Part shown: piece by piece, positions 1 to 10,920 of the stretch | Numbering within the stretch: position 1 is the first letter of the stretch | How the letters are laid out: each line of letters opens with the position of its first letter | Assembly: GCF_004346185.1 (NCBI RefSeq) | Contig: NZ_SMAI01000005.1 | Location: 1 to 64,000, forward strand | DNA: 64,000 nucleotides | Source: Aquabacter spiritensis | GTDB lineage: Bacteria > Pseudomonadota > Alphaproteobacteria > Rhizobiales > Xanthobacteraceae | Direction of reading: 5' to 3' | Made by a program: the position numbers and the translations under genes | The notes under the pieces: generated by a model | Seen by the model: only the letters and a program-made list of their open reading frames with translations | Database searches by the model: none | Told to the model about the DNA's origin: nothing

Positions 1-358
1 TTTGATTTGGCTAAGTCTCTACGAACTTTAACTCATCATCGACGAGGTCGGACAAGACACATCACTCACGTGATCGCGTCCGCCCGGAGTTCCGTAAGAC
101 CGCCGAAGTCATACTCGGTTGCTCCAAGCCCAAAAGCTCAAAACAACCCGCAAGGACTCCGCCGTCCACGTTTCTCTTTCTTCTATCTCAACCTGTCAAA
201 TAGCACGGGAACCGAAATTCCCACCCTACACGTATGTAGGAGCGACAGCTCTTCCTTCGGCGCCTGAGCCGGCGGGTTCACAACAACAAGGTCGTGAGGA
301 GCGTCGGAGACGCGCTGTCTGCCGGCCGTTTCGTCGGCGGCGTCAGCGCGTCGTTGAT
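1..358 (-). other. rRNA operon leader (16S lies beyond base 1)
   Basis: Read on the minus strand, this stretch contains the block GAAAGAGAAACGTGGACGGC followed by GGAGTCCTTGCGGG, which I recognise as the conserved leader of rhizobial-type rRNA operons, and it is preceded by a strong promoter. Transcription runs towards base 1, so the 16S gene should begin just outside the window. No credible protein-coding frame is present here; the short open frames on both strands have no recognisable content. The identification rests on memory of the leader sequence and on the promoter, not on seeing the 16S itself. Confidence 0.65.
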
Positions 359-364
359 GGGCGG

Positions 365-394
365 TTTATAGGGCCCACCCCTGCGATCTGTCAA
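365..394 (-). promoter_or_regulatory. rRNA operon promoter
   Basis: On the minus strand there is a perfect -35 hexamer TTGACA (389-394) and a near-perfect -10 TATAAA (365-370) separated by 18 bp. The start would fall near base 358 and the transcript would run into the rRNA-type leader. It is the strongest sigma-70-like promoter I noticed in the window. Confidence 0.7.
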
Positions 395-823
395 CACCGA
401 TTTTTCCGGCGAACATGACAGCGGTTTGACGCTGTGGATAAGTTCCCCCGAAAAATCGTGCAAATCCTTTGGAATGCAGGGCGCGGCGGGGATCGATCTG
501 ATCCGGCCGTGCGGCCGCGGCGGGGCGGCCCCCAGGGCGCTGCCCGCCGGATCGGGGCTGTCCCGCTGAATTTTTTTCGGCGGCTGACCACTTTTTTCGG
601 CCGCGGTGGCGCCGCGCGGCGGCGGCCGAGGGGTTTTGGGGGCGACGGGGCCTCGTGCGCGCGCGGGCGGTTTCTATATCTTCCCCGGAATCCCGCCCGC
701 CGAGGTCCGCCCACCCGTTCGGACGTCGGCGGGCAATCGGGGCTTGCCATCCTTTTGCCTTCTCCGCACCTTCACATCCGGCTCGCCCGGCCGCGCCTGC
801 GTCGCGTCGGGGACGCGCCGGCC
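395..823. other. gap between the rrn promoter and the M23 peptidase gene
   Basis: About 430 bases without a recognisable gene. The downstream peptidase frame stays open leftwards to about base 434, but the encoded segment is low-complexity Arg/Gly/Pro-rich and looks like GC-rich read-through, not protein. I see no RNA gene or repeat here. Confidence 0.5.
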
Positions 824-2875
824 ATGCTTCCGGTGCATCATGGGGAGGCGTCCCGCGCGGCGCGCGGGTTTCAGCGAAGGGTTCGCGTTTTGCAGCACAG
901 ACGATCTGCCGGCGCCTGGCGCGATGCGACGAGCGCGGCCGGGCTCGGCGATGAGCCGCCGCTCGGCGTCGATGGCGGCGAGGAGGAGATCGACCGGCGC
1001 CGCATCTCCGTGCGGTGGCTGGCGGCGACGCTCCTCACCGGCCTGTGCGGCAGCTTCCTGATGGGCGGCGCGGTCTATGCCGCGCTCGACGGCGACCATC
1101 GCTTCGCCGCCATGCCGCAGACCGTGCGCAACGCGCTGCGCGGCGCCCTGCCGGCCGGCGAGCGCCCCTCCAATGTCGCCCGCAAGGGCGATCGCATGTC
1201 GCTGCTCTCCGAGGCCTCGACCGCGCGCCAGACCTTCCGCCTCTCCACCACCACCAAGGTCGGCGACCGCGAGATCATCAAGGTGCGGCCCTATACCCGC
1301 GTCTCGGCCAATCTCGCGATGTCCACCACCTCGGTCTCGGTCAATATCCCGCGCTTCAATCCCGCGCAGATCGTCGCCCAGTCGATGGACAATCAGGAGG
1401 CCGCGCCGCAGGCCGAGCCGACCGGCGAGGTGACGGTGGTCACCCGCGACCTCGCCGCGCTCCCCGGCACCACCCGCTACGGCGCCGCGGTGCCGATGGA
1501 AAGCGTGCTGGTGAAGGTGCGCGAAGTCGCCGAACTGGCGCGCAGCCAGCCGGTCCCCGCCGGCCTGCCGGCCGCCATCACCGGGACCGCAGGCCTGACG
1601 CCGACCTTGCCCGGCCCCTATCTCGCTTATGCCGCCGAGGGCGGCTATCCCCCGACCGGCCTGCTGCCGCCGCGGCCCGACGTGCCGGAAAATCTCAGCT
1701 TCGTGGTCAAGACCTCGAGCGAGACTTCGGGCGGCAACGATTGGTCGGACCAGACGGTGACGATCAAGAAGGGCGACACGATCGTCTCGGTCCTCGCCGA
1801 TGCCGGCGTCGCTTTGGACGAGGCCCGCGCCGCCGCCGCCGCCTTCCCGCGCATCCAAGGCGGGGTGAAGGACGGCTGGCGGCTGCGCATGCTGCTGCAG
1901 GACGACGGCAAGGTGAAGCGGGTGCTGCGGATCTCGCTGTTCAGCGATGTCGGCCACGAAGGCACGGTCGCGCTGTCGGATACCACCAGCCGCTACGTCT
2001 CCGTCGCCGAGCCGACCGAGACCGATGCCGGCGGCGTCTCCGAGGATACCGAGGACGAGGACGGCCCCGGCATCCGGCTCTATGAGAGCCTCTACGAGAC
2101 CGCCTTGCGCAACGACATGCCGCGCAGCGTGATTTCGGATCTGGTGCGGATCTATTCCTTCGACGTCGACTTCCAGCGCCGGGTACGGCCGGGGGACAAT
2201 TTCGAGGTGCTCTACACCGAGGACAATGGCGATCCGGAAGTGCTCTACGCCACGCTCTTCACCGCCGGCGAAACGCGCCGCTACTATCGCTTCCAGACCA
2301 ATGATGACGGGCTGATCGATTATTACGACGAGGACGGCAAGAGCGCGAAGAAGTTCCTGGTCCGCAAGCCCATGGCCGGCGGCATCATGCGCTCGCCGTT
2401 CGGCTATCGGCGCCACCCGATCCTCGGCTATTCCAAGCTGCATACCGGCGTCGACTGGTCGGATTCGGTCGGCACGCCGATCTTCGCCTCCGGCAACGGC
2501 ACGATCATCTATGCCGACTGGAAGTCCGGCTATGGCCGCCACACCGAGATCCAGCACGCCAACGGCTATGTCACGACCTATTCCCACCAGTCCGGCTTCG
2601 CCAAGGGCATCCGGGTCGGTCAGCAGGTGCGCCAGGGCCAGGTGATCGGCTATCTCGGCTCGTCCGGCCTCTCGACCGGTCCGCATCTGCATTACGAGGT
2701 CAAGATCAACGGCTCCTTCGTCGATCCGATGCGCGTGCGCCTGCCGCGCGGGCGGGCGCTCGACGGCAAGTTCCTGGCCGAGTTCCGCAAGGAGCGCGAG
2801 CGCATCGAAGCCCTGCTCAGCCACGCCCCGGTGCCGCCAAAGGTCGCCGCGGCGGCCTCGGGGACGCGCCGGTAG
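824..2875 (+). CDS. M23 family metallopeptidase (cell-wall endopeptidase)
   Basis: A probable peptidoglycan endopeptidase anchored in the inner membrane and acting in the periplasm. A single membrane segment (WLAATLLTGLCGSFLMGG) follows a short cytoplasmic tail. A LysM/OapA-like segment with GDTIVSVLADAGV lies in the middle. The C-terminal LytM domain has SPFGYRRHPI, the zinc motif HTGVD and the closing HLHYEV, so the metal ligands are intact. The start is uncertain: ATG 824 gives 683 residues, while TTG 890 has a better-placed GAAGG and would give a shorter tail closer to homologues. It is followed by a strong terminator, which suggests a single-gene unit. Confidence 0.85.
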   Translation: MLPVHHGEASRAARGFQRRVRVLQHRRSAGAWRDATSAAGLGDEPPLGVDGGEEEIDRRRISVRWLAATLLTGLCGSFLMGGAVYAALDGDHRFAAMPQTVRNALRGALPAGERPSNVARKGDRMSLLSEASTARQTFRLSTTTKVGDREIIKVRPYTRVSANLAMSTTSVSVNIPRFNPAQIVAQSMDNQEAAPQAEPTGEVTVVTRDLAALPGTTRYGAAVPMESVLVKVREVAELARSQPVPAGLPAAITGTAGLTPTLPGPYLAYAAEGGYPPTGLLPPRPDVPENLSFVVKTSSETSGGNDWSDQTVTIKKGDTIVSVLADAGVALDEARAAAAAFPRIQGGVKDGWRLRMLLQDDGKVKRVLRISLFSDVGHEGTVALSDTTSRYVSVAEPTETDAGGVSEDTEDEDGPGIRLYESLYETALRNDMPRSVISDLVRIYSFDVDFQRRVRPGDNFEVLYTEDNGDPEVLYATLFTAGETRRYYRFQTNDDGLIDYYDEDGKSAKKFLVRKPMAGGIMRSPFGYRRHPILGYSKLHTGVDWSDSVGTPIFASGNGTIIYADWKSGYGRHTEIQHANGYVTTYSHQSGFAKGIRVGQQVRQGQVIGYLGSSGLSTGPHLHYEVKINGSFVDPMRVRLPRGRALDGKFLAEFRKERERIEALLSHAPVPPKVAAAASGTRR

Positions 2876-2902
2876 AAATCGCAAGTCTTTGATTTAAAAC
2901 GA

Positions 2903-2929
2903 AAACGCCCGGCGGATCGCCGGGCGTTT
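2903..2929. terminator. bidirectional intrinsic terminator
   Basis: A perfect 12-bp inverted repeat (AAACGCCCGGCG, loop GAT, CGCCGGGCGTTT) sits between the convergent M23 peptidase and clpB genes. A-rich and T-rich ends on the two arms allow it to end transcription from both sides. Confidence 0.85.
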
Positions 2930-2945
2930 CGGGGCTCGGCCGCGC

Positions 2946-5582
<2,637 letters not shown>

Positions 5583-6276
5583 TGTCTCTCCTCCTCGGCG
5601 CCCCCACGCCTCCGACGAGCACGCGGGGACCGCTCGGATGCGGCGCCGATATCCCGGCCGCCGCGGCGGAAGGCGCGACGGGCGCGCTCCGCTCCGGCTC
5701 ATGTGGGGGCGGGCGAGCTGAAGCGGAAGAGGCCGGGCGGACCGGATGGCGATTTTCGCGGCAATCGCCCGTGACGCCTTGATCGGCATCAGTTTTCGGG
5801 CAGCGGCGCGCCCAGCGCCGCCAGCCCCGCCGGTTTCCCGGCGAGGGGGAGGGATGCGGGAGCGGACGGCACGCCGGCGAGGCATGCCAGGGGTAATCTT
5901 CGACGTCGGAGCCTGCGCTCCGTCCGCTCCCGCGCGGGGATTTATGGCGTGTCGGCTGCGCCGCGTGGGTGATCGGTTCTCCCATCGGGACCGGACGAAC
6001 CACTCCCGGATCGGTGCGCAGTCCCCTTCGGCCTCCTTTCTAACTGAACGGGGTGCGTTGTCCCCGTCCCGTCGGACACCCGCTGCCCCGCACCACCCGT
6101 CAGGCCGCTCCGGACGCGCCCCTCCTTGGTGCGAGGTGAAACCACCATAGCAGGATCCGAAGATGAAAGGAATATAGTCAGTAGGATTTTTTTCATGTCA
6201 TGTCGGACCACTGGCCGCGCGATGTTCGTCTCCCCCACCCTCTCCCACGCGCTTCACCCGGCTTCCCCCTCCCTTG
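5583..6276. other. long non-coding stretch upstream of clpB
   Basis: About 690 bases with no protein gene I can support. The proximal part should hold the clpB promoter, but I could not pick a convincing heat-shock promoter by eye. The part at 5950-6085 is rich in inverted repeats and is listed separately. The stretch ends where the first copy of a palindromic repeat element begins. Confidence 0.5.
5950..6085 (-). ncRNA. candidate structured RNA upstream of clpB
   Basis: Two nested hairpins are visible. CTGCGC (5956-5961) can pair with GCGCAG (6016-6021), and inside it GGTTC pairs with GAACC around a GTCCCGATGGGA loop. A second stem pairs the GGGTG...GTCC and GGAC...ACCC blocks at 6051-6081. 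The strand is a guess from the clpB orientation. I could not match it to tmRNA, RNase P RNA, SRP RNA or a riboswitch. It may be a long clpB leader, an independent small RNA, or chance pairing in GC-rich DNA. Confidence 0.25.
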
Positions 6277-6420
6277 CCCTCCCCCGCAAGCGGGAGAGGG
6301 GATCCGGACGGTACCGGTGGAGAGCGGCGGAAAGGATCGGACTGCTGGGCAGAGCGGACCGCACTGTGTCCAGTACAAAGAGCAGGGCCTCGCCCCCGCC
6401 CGCGCACCCTGCCCCCTCAC
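6277..6420 (+). repeat. MITE-like palindromic repeat, copy A (right end lost)
   Basis: Starts with the terminal sequence CCCTCCCCCGCAAGCGGGAG followed by AGGGGATCCGGACGGT, and ends with GCGCACCCTGCCCCCTC, where the matching right terminal repeat should begin but is missing. The centre is only partly similar to copies B and C, so this looks like a decayed copy. Confidence 0.6.
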
Positions 6421-6425
6421 CACCC

Positions 6426-6465
6426 TCACCCGGCTTCCCCCTCCCTCACCCGGCTTCCCCCTCCC
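6426..6465 (+). repeat. two-unit 20-bp tandem repeat
   Basis: TCACCCGGCTTCCCCCTCCC occurs twice head to tail. A further partial match lies before copy A near 6254, and its reverse complement lies beyond copy C near 7890, so the short motif seems to travel with the palindromic element. Confidence 0.6.
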
Positions 6466-6468
6466 TCA

Positions 6469-6629
6469 CCCTCCCCGCAAGCGGGAGAGGGGATCCGGAC
6501 GGTGCTGGTGGAAAGCGGGGAGAGGATCCGGAGGTCGTCGGAAGCATGGCGGCCCGGAGTCCGCTGGAAAGTAAACGGGCCTCCTCCCCGCCCGCGCACC
6601 CTGCCCCCTCTCCCGCTTGCGGGGGAGGG
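6469..6629 (+). repeat. MITE-like palindromic repeat, copy B
   Basis: A 161-bp element with terminal inverted repeats of about 24 bp: the left end reads CCCTCCCCGCAAGCGGGAGA and the right end is its reverse complement with one extra G. The inside has GATCCGGACGGT near the left end, a second GATCCGGA, and CCGCGCACCCTGCC-like sequence near the right end. There is no reading frame of its own. It matches copy C in reverse complement over nearly its whole length. Confidence 0.75.
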
Positions 6630-6844
6630 CTGGGGAGGGGGAGGGCTGGGAGGGGGAGAGTTGGGGAGGGGGAATGGCTGGGAGGTGGACAGCGAGAAGG
6701 AACCGGACGCGCGAAGAGACTGGAGGCGAGACCGGACCGGAGAAAGCAAGACCCGTAAGGTCGCGCCTGTTGCAGCCGGCGCGGCCGAGCGGCTACCCAT
6801 GAGGCGCGCCGCGCATCACGCGCCGCGCCCCACCGGATCACGCC

Positions 6845-7615
6845 ATGGACGCCGCCCGTCTCGTCGCCCTCTATCGCTATCCCGTGAAGGGATTTTCTCC
6901 CGAGCCTCTGGATGCCGTGACGCTCGAAGCCGGGCAATTCTTTCCCGGCGACCGGCTCTATGCGGTGGAGAACGGCCCGAGCGGGTTCGATCCCGCCGCC
7001 CCCGCTTACAAGGAGAAGACCGCCTTTCTGGTGCTGATGCGCCATGCCCGCATCGCCGCCCTGAAGACCCGCTTCGATCCCGACAGCCGGGTCTTCACCC
7101 TGGCGCTCGACGGCGCGGAGGTGGCGCGCGGCGATCTCTCGACGCCGGACGGTCGCGCGGCCATCGTCACCTTTCTCACAGCCTATATGGGCGGGGAGGC
7201 GCGTGGCGCGCTGACGGTGCTGGAAGCGCCCGAGGGCCATCGCTTCATGGACAGCCTCCGGTCCGGCTTCGTCTCTTTGCTCAACCTCGCCAGCGTGCGC
7301 GATCTCGAAGCGCGGATGGGGGTGGCGCTCGACCCGCTGCGCTTCCGCATGAATCTGCATCTCGACGGCTGGGCGCCGGGGGCGGAACTCGATCTGGTGG
7401 GGCGGGAGATCGAAATCGGGCCGGTGCGCCTCAAAGTGCTGAAGCGCACCGAGCGCTGCGCCGCGACCAGCGTCGACCCGACCACCGCCGCGCGCGACCT
7501 CAACGTGGTGAAGGGCCTCCACCGGGCCTATGGCCACACCGATTGCGGGGTCTATGCCAAGATCCTCACAAGCGGGCGCATCGCGCCGGGCGATGTGGTG
7601 CATCTGACGGCCTGA
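6845..7615 (+). CDS. MOSC domain-containing protein
   Basis: A 256-residue protein of the MOSC/YcbX-mARC type, whose members bind molybdenum cofactor and often act in reductive detoxification or sulfur transfer; the substrate here is unknown. The N-terminal MOSC beta-barrel begins with LVALYRYPVKGFSPEPL. The C-terminal MOSC domain carries the characteristic RCAATSVDP motif, which contains the conserved cysteine thought to ligate molybdenum. No ferredoxin or FAD domain is attached, so a partner reductase would be needed. The gene stands alone between inverted copies of a palindromic repeat element. Confidence 0.85.
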   Translation: MDAARLVALYRYPVKGFSPEPLDAVTLEAGQFFPGDRLYAVENGPSGFDPAAPAYKEKTAFLVLMRHARIAALKTRFDPDSRVFTLALDGAEVARGDLSTPDGRAAIVTFLTAYMGGEARGALTVLEAPEGHRFMDSLRSGFVSLLNLASVRDLEARMGVALDPLRFRMNLHLDGWAPGAELDLVGREIEIGPVRLKVLKRTERCAATSVDPTTAARDLNVVKGLHRAYGHTDCGVYAKILTSGRIAPGDVVHLTA

Positions 7616-7699
7616 AGCGGACGCGCGACGTCCGGGGGGTGCCCCTCCCTTTTCCCGCTCCTCCTTTGCCAACCCCTCCCCTGCCAACCCCCTCCCCAA

Positions 7700-7879
7700 C
7701 CCTCCCCCGCAAGCGGGAGAGGGGGCAGGGTGCGCGGGCGGGGACGGGGCCGGGGCGGGAGACGAGGCCCCTTTACTTTGCAGCGGACTCCGGGCCGCCA
7801 TGCTTCTGACGACCTCCGGATCCTCTTCCCGCGCTCCGCCGACACCGTCCGGATCCCCTCTCCCGCTTGCGGGGGAGGG
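7700..7879 (-). repeat. MITE-like palindromic repeat, copy C (inverted)
   Basis: A 180-bp stretch that is the reverse complement of copy B, with the same terminal inverted repeats (CCCTCCCCCGCAAGCGGGAG at one end, TCCCGCTTGCGGGGGAGGG at the other) and the same inner landmarks, such as the sequence around GACGACCTCCGGATCCTC. It lies between the MOSC gene and hisS. Confidence 0.75.
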
Positions 7880-8023
7880 GGAGGGTGAGGGAGGGGGAAG
7901 CCGGAGGAGGGTGAGGGAGGGACAAGAGTTAGGCAGGCGGAAGCGGACCCACGCCCCCAACCTTGCCGCTCGGCCCCCGCTCCTCTAAGAGGCGCGGACA
8001 CGCGGCGCCCGGCGCCCCTTGCG

Positions 8024-9538
8024 ATGAGTTCTTCCATGGCCAGCGACACGAAACCCAAGGCACGGCTCCCGCGCGGTCTCGTCGACCGCCATGGCGGGGA
8101 ACTCGCCGCGACCCGGGCGATGCTGGAGAAGATCCGCGCCGTCTATGCGCTCTACGGCTTCGAGGCGCTGGAGACCCCGGCGATCGAATATACCGACGCG
8201 CTGGGCAAATTCCTGCCCGACCAGGACCGGCCGAACGAAGGCGTGTTCTCGTTCCAGGACGATGACGAGCAGTGGCTCTCGCTGCGCTACGACCTCACCG
8301 CGCCGCTCGCGCGCTATGTCGCCGAGCATTTCGACCAATTGCCCAAGCCCTACCGCTCCTATCGCGCGGGCACCGTGTTCCGCAACGAGAAGCCCGGCCC
8401 CGGCCGCTTCCGCCAGTTCATGCAGTTCGACGCCGACACGGTCGGCGCACCCTCGGTCGCGGCCGATGCCGAAATCTGCATGATGGCCGCCGACACGCTG
8501 GAGGCGGTCGGCATCGCGCGCGGCGACTATGTGATCAAGGTCAACAACCGCAAGGTTCTGGACGGCGTCTTGGAGGCGATCGGCCTCGGCGGCGATGACA
8601 ATGCCGGGCGGCGGCTCACCGTGCTGCGGGCGATCGACAAGCTGGACAAGGTCGGAATCGACGGGGTGCGCGATCTGCTCGGCAAGGGGCGACTCGATCC
8701 TTCGGGGGATTTCACCAAGGGGGCGGGGCTGGAGACGGCCGACATCGACCGGGTGAGCGCTTTCGTCAGCGCCGGCGCCGGCCTGTCCGGGCTGGACAAG
8801 CTCGCTCTGGTGGTCGGCGAGAGCCAGTCCGGACGCGACGGGCTCGACGAATTGCGGCTGATCGGCCGGCTCGTGGCCGCCGCCGGCTATGATGACGGCC
8901 GGGTGTTGATCGACCCCTCCGTCGTGCGCGGCCTCGAATATTATACCGGCCCGGTCTACGAGGCCGAGCTGACCTTCGAGGTCAAGGACGAGGACGGCCG
9001 TCCCGTCCGCTTCGGCTCGGTGGCGGGCGGCGGGCGCTATGACGGGCTGGTGGCGCGCTTCCGCGGCGAGCCGGTTCCGGCGACGGGCTTCTCGATCGGC
9101 GTCTCGCGTCTGCTCCACGCCCTCGCTTATCTCGGCAAGCTGGAGACCGAGGCCGAGATCGGCCCCGTCGTGGTGCTCGCCATGGACAAGGAGCCGGAGC
9201 GCATCGCGGATTATATGAAGATGGTGGCGGCGCTGCGCGCCAACGGCATCCGCGCCGAAATGTATCTCGGCGGCTCCGGCATGAAGGCGCAGATGAAATA
9301 TGCCGACAAGCGCAACGCGCCGGCGGTCATCATCCAGGGCTCCAACGAGAAGGCCGCGGGCGAGGTCCAGATCAAGGATCTCGTGGAAGGCGCGAAGATC
9401 GCCGCTGGCATCGCCGACAATGCGGAATATCGCGCCGCCCGGCCGGCCCAGTTCGCAGTGAAGGAAAGCGAGATGGTGGACGCGATCCGCGGCATTCTGG
9501 AGCGCCGCGCGGCGCCGAGCCTCGGGCTCGCCGACTGA
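8024..9538 (+). CDS. hisS: histidine--tRNA ligase
   Basis: Charges tRNA-His in the cytoplasm. A class II synthetase of 504 residues, longer than the roughly 424 of E. coli. Visible are motif 2 ([19 protein letters not shown], residues about 113-131), the HisA-type motif [10 protein letters not shown] (residues 300-309), motif 3 with GFSIGVSR, and a C-terminal anticodon-binding domain. The motif 2 loop matches the divergent alphaproteobacterial form. An in-frame ATG at 8036 is an alternative start; neither has a good ribosome-binding site. The downstream neighbour is convergent. Confidence 0.95.
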   Translation: MSSSMASDTKPKARLPRGLVDRHGGELAATRAMLEKIRAVYALYGFEALETPAIEYTDALGKFLPDQDRPNEGVFSFQDDDEQWLSLRYDLTAPLARYVAEHFDQLPKPYRSYRAGTVFRNEKPGPGRFRQFMQFDADTVGAPSVAADAEICMMAADTLEAVGIARGDYVIKVNNRKVLDGVLEAIGLGGDDNAGRRLTVLRAIDKLDKVGIDGVRDLLGKGRLDPSGDFTKGAGLETADIDRVSAFVSAGAGLSGLDKLALVVGESQSGRDGLDELRLIGRLVAAAGYDDGRVLIDPSVVRGLEYYTGPVYEAELTFEVKDEDGRPVRFGSVAGGGRYDGLVARFRGEPVPATGFSIGVSRLLHALAYLGKLETEAEIGPVVVLAMDKEPERIADYMKMVAALRANGIRAEMYLGGSGMKAQMKYADKRNAPAVIIQGSNEKAAGEVQIKDLVEGAKIAAGIADNAEYRAARPAQFAVKESEMVDAIRGILERRAAPSLGLAD

Positions 9539-9539
9539 G

Positions 9540-9558
9540 CCCGGCCTATTCGGCCGGG
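9540..9558. terminator. hairpin between convergent hisS and the EamA gene
   Basis: A perfect 7-bp GC stem (CCCGGCC, loop TATTC, GGCCGGG) lies directly after the hisS stop and overlaps the stop codon of the opposing gene. It has no T-tract, so it may be a weak or factor-assisted terminator. Confidence 0.35.
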
Positions 9559-10445
9559 ATCGCGGCGACCGTCACCTTGGTCTTCTGGCCGAGCGCCACC
9601 ACCGCCATGACCGCGACCATGAACAGATAGGTTTCGAGGTCCGGCGCCTCGCCATTGATCGGCCAGGACAGCACGACGATCAGGAAGGTCTGGAGCAATT
9701 GCAGCTGGCCGACGCGGGAAATGCCGCCGAGCGCCAGTCCGGTATTCCAGAAGAAGAAGGCGACGAGCTGGCTGATCGCCGCGACATAGACCAGCGCCGC
9801 CCAGGCCGGCGCCGGCACGCTCTCCAGCCCCGGCGGGAGGAGAATCAGCGTCATCGGCAGCGCGAGCGGCAAACCGAGGGTCAGCGCCCAGCAGATCACT
9901 TCCCAGCCCGGGACCCGGCGCGACAGGCGGCCGGACACGGCATAGCCGATCGCGCACAGCACCGCGCCGACGCCGAGCATCGCATCGCCCGCGCCGAACC
10001 CCTCCGCGCCGCCATTGCGCAGCGCGAAGGCGACGACCAGCGCGCAGCCGAGGATCGAGAGCGCGAAGAAGCCGAGGCTCGGCCGCTCCCCCGACAGCAG
10101 GGTCGCGGCGAGCGTGGTCGCGAGCGGCAGGATGCCCAGCACCACCCCGGCATGGGAGGAGGGCACGGTGACGCTGCCATAGGCCATGAGCAGCGGGAAG
10201 CCGACCATCAGGCAGCCCGCGACGATCAGAAAATCCAGCGTCGGCAGGCCGCGCCGCCACGGCGGGGCCGAACGCCGCACGAGCAGGATGCCCGCCGCGA
10301 GGAGGCCGGCGAGGCTCGCCCGCGCGAAGGTGAGAAAGGCCGGATCGAGCCAGTGGACGGCAAAGCGCGTGGCGGGAACGGTGGCTCCAAACAGGGTGAC
10401 GCCGACAAGACCGAGCAGCAAACCGAGAGACGCTTGACGATTCAT
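9546..10445 (-). CDS. EamA/DMT family transporter
   Basis: An inner-membrane protein of 299 residues with about ten hydrophobic segments arranged as two EamA repeats, the first beginning ASLGLLLGLVGVTLFGATVP. Family members export amino acids, metabolites or nucleobases; the substrate here cannot be read from sequence. Length is normal for the family. ATG 10445 fits the expected N terminus. It is convergent with hisS and separated by about 250 bp from the next gene on the other side. Confidence 0.88.
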   Translation of the reverse strand: MNRQASLGLLLGLVGVTLFGATVPATRFAVHWLDPAFLTFARASLAGLLAAGILLVRRSAPPWRRGLPTLDFLIVAGCLMVGFPLLMAYGSVTVPSSHAGVVLGILPLATTLAATLLSGERPSLGFFALSILGCALVVAFALRNGGAEGFGAGDAMLGVGAVLCAIGYAVSGRLSRRVPGWEVICWALTLGLPLALPMTLILLPPGLESVPAPAWAALVYVAAISQLVAFFFWNTGLALGGISRVGQLQLLQTFLIVVLSWPINGEAPDLETYLFMVAVMAVVALGQKTKVTVAAIPAE

Positions 10446-10696
10446 TGAAAGAAACTTCGCTGTGAAGCGGCCTGATTAGCGCCCGGCCGGCGCCACGGGA
10501 AATAAAACTTCCGCATGCCGGCCATCACTTTGCGTTGCCGATCTTGACCTCGGCCTTGGGGGACGAAAATCCTTGCGCGGCAAAATTGCCGTGGACGCGC
10601 GGGTCCGACGCGTTAGACTGACCGGATCGAACGGGCACCGCACCTCCGGGGGGCCGCCGCAAGGCGGGACGGATCGCGCGGCGCCGGAGGGGATGA

Positions 10697-10912
10697 ATGA
10701 TGACGCAGCCGCACCGGTCCGGCCACGAGGTCGATCCCAAGCTTCTCGAACTCCTGGTCTGCCCGATCACCAAGGGCCCCCTGGACTATGACCGGACGCG
10801 CCAGGAACTGATCTCGCGCGCCGCCCGCCTCGCCTTCCCGATCCGGGACGGCATCCCCATCATGCTGGCGGACGAGGCGCGCCGCCTCGAAGATTCCGAA
10901 CTCGGCCGCTGA
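10697..10912 (+). CDS. Trm112/YcaR family small protein
   Basis: A 71-residue protein of the Trm112 (UPF0434) family. The core reads [17 protein letters not shown] and then [17 protein letters not shown], which are the two signature blocks. Bacterial members lack the full zinc site of eukaryotic Trm112; their role is poorly defined, perhaps as a partner of methyltransferases. A second ATG follows immediately at 10700. The next gene starts 9 bp after the stop, so the two are probably cotranscribed. Confidence 0.85.
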   Translation: MMTQPHRSGHEVDPKLLELLVCPITKGPLDYDRTRQELISRAARLAFPIRDGIPIMLADEARRLEDSELGR

Positions 10913-10920
10913 GCGGGCCG

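Noticed and set aside
7-418. Short plus-strand open frames at the left edge
   Set aside because: They lie inside the rRNA leader and its promoter, have no ribosome-binding sites and no recognisable product.
434-823. N-terminal extension of the M23 peptidase
   Set aside because: The frame is open, but the encoded stretch is low-complexity and unlike homologues; a start at 824 or 890 fits better.
674-2884. A long open frame on the minus strand opposite the M23 peptidase gene
   Set aside because: It is a GC-rich shadow of the real gene: no recognisable domain, Arg/Gly/Ala-rich, and the plus-strand product has intact family motifs.
6254-6640. A CRISPR-like array, because the C-rich blocks recur
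   Set aside because: The repeats are few, unequal in spacing and palindromic with shared inner sequence; they fit a small interspersed element, not direct repeats with unique spacers.
10525-10773. An 82-codon open frame between the EamA and Trm112-like genes
   Set aside because: No start signal, no conserved content, and it runs over the start of the Trm112-like gene on the opposite strand.
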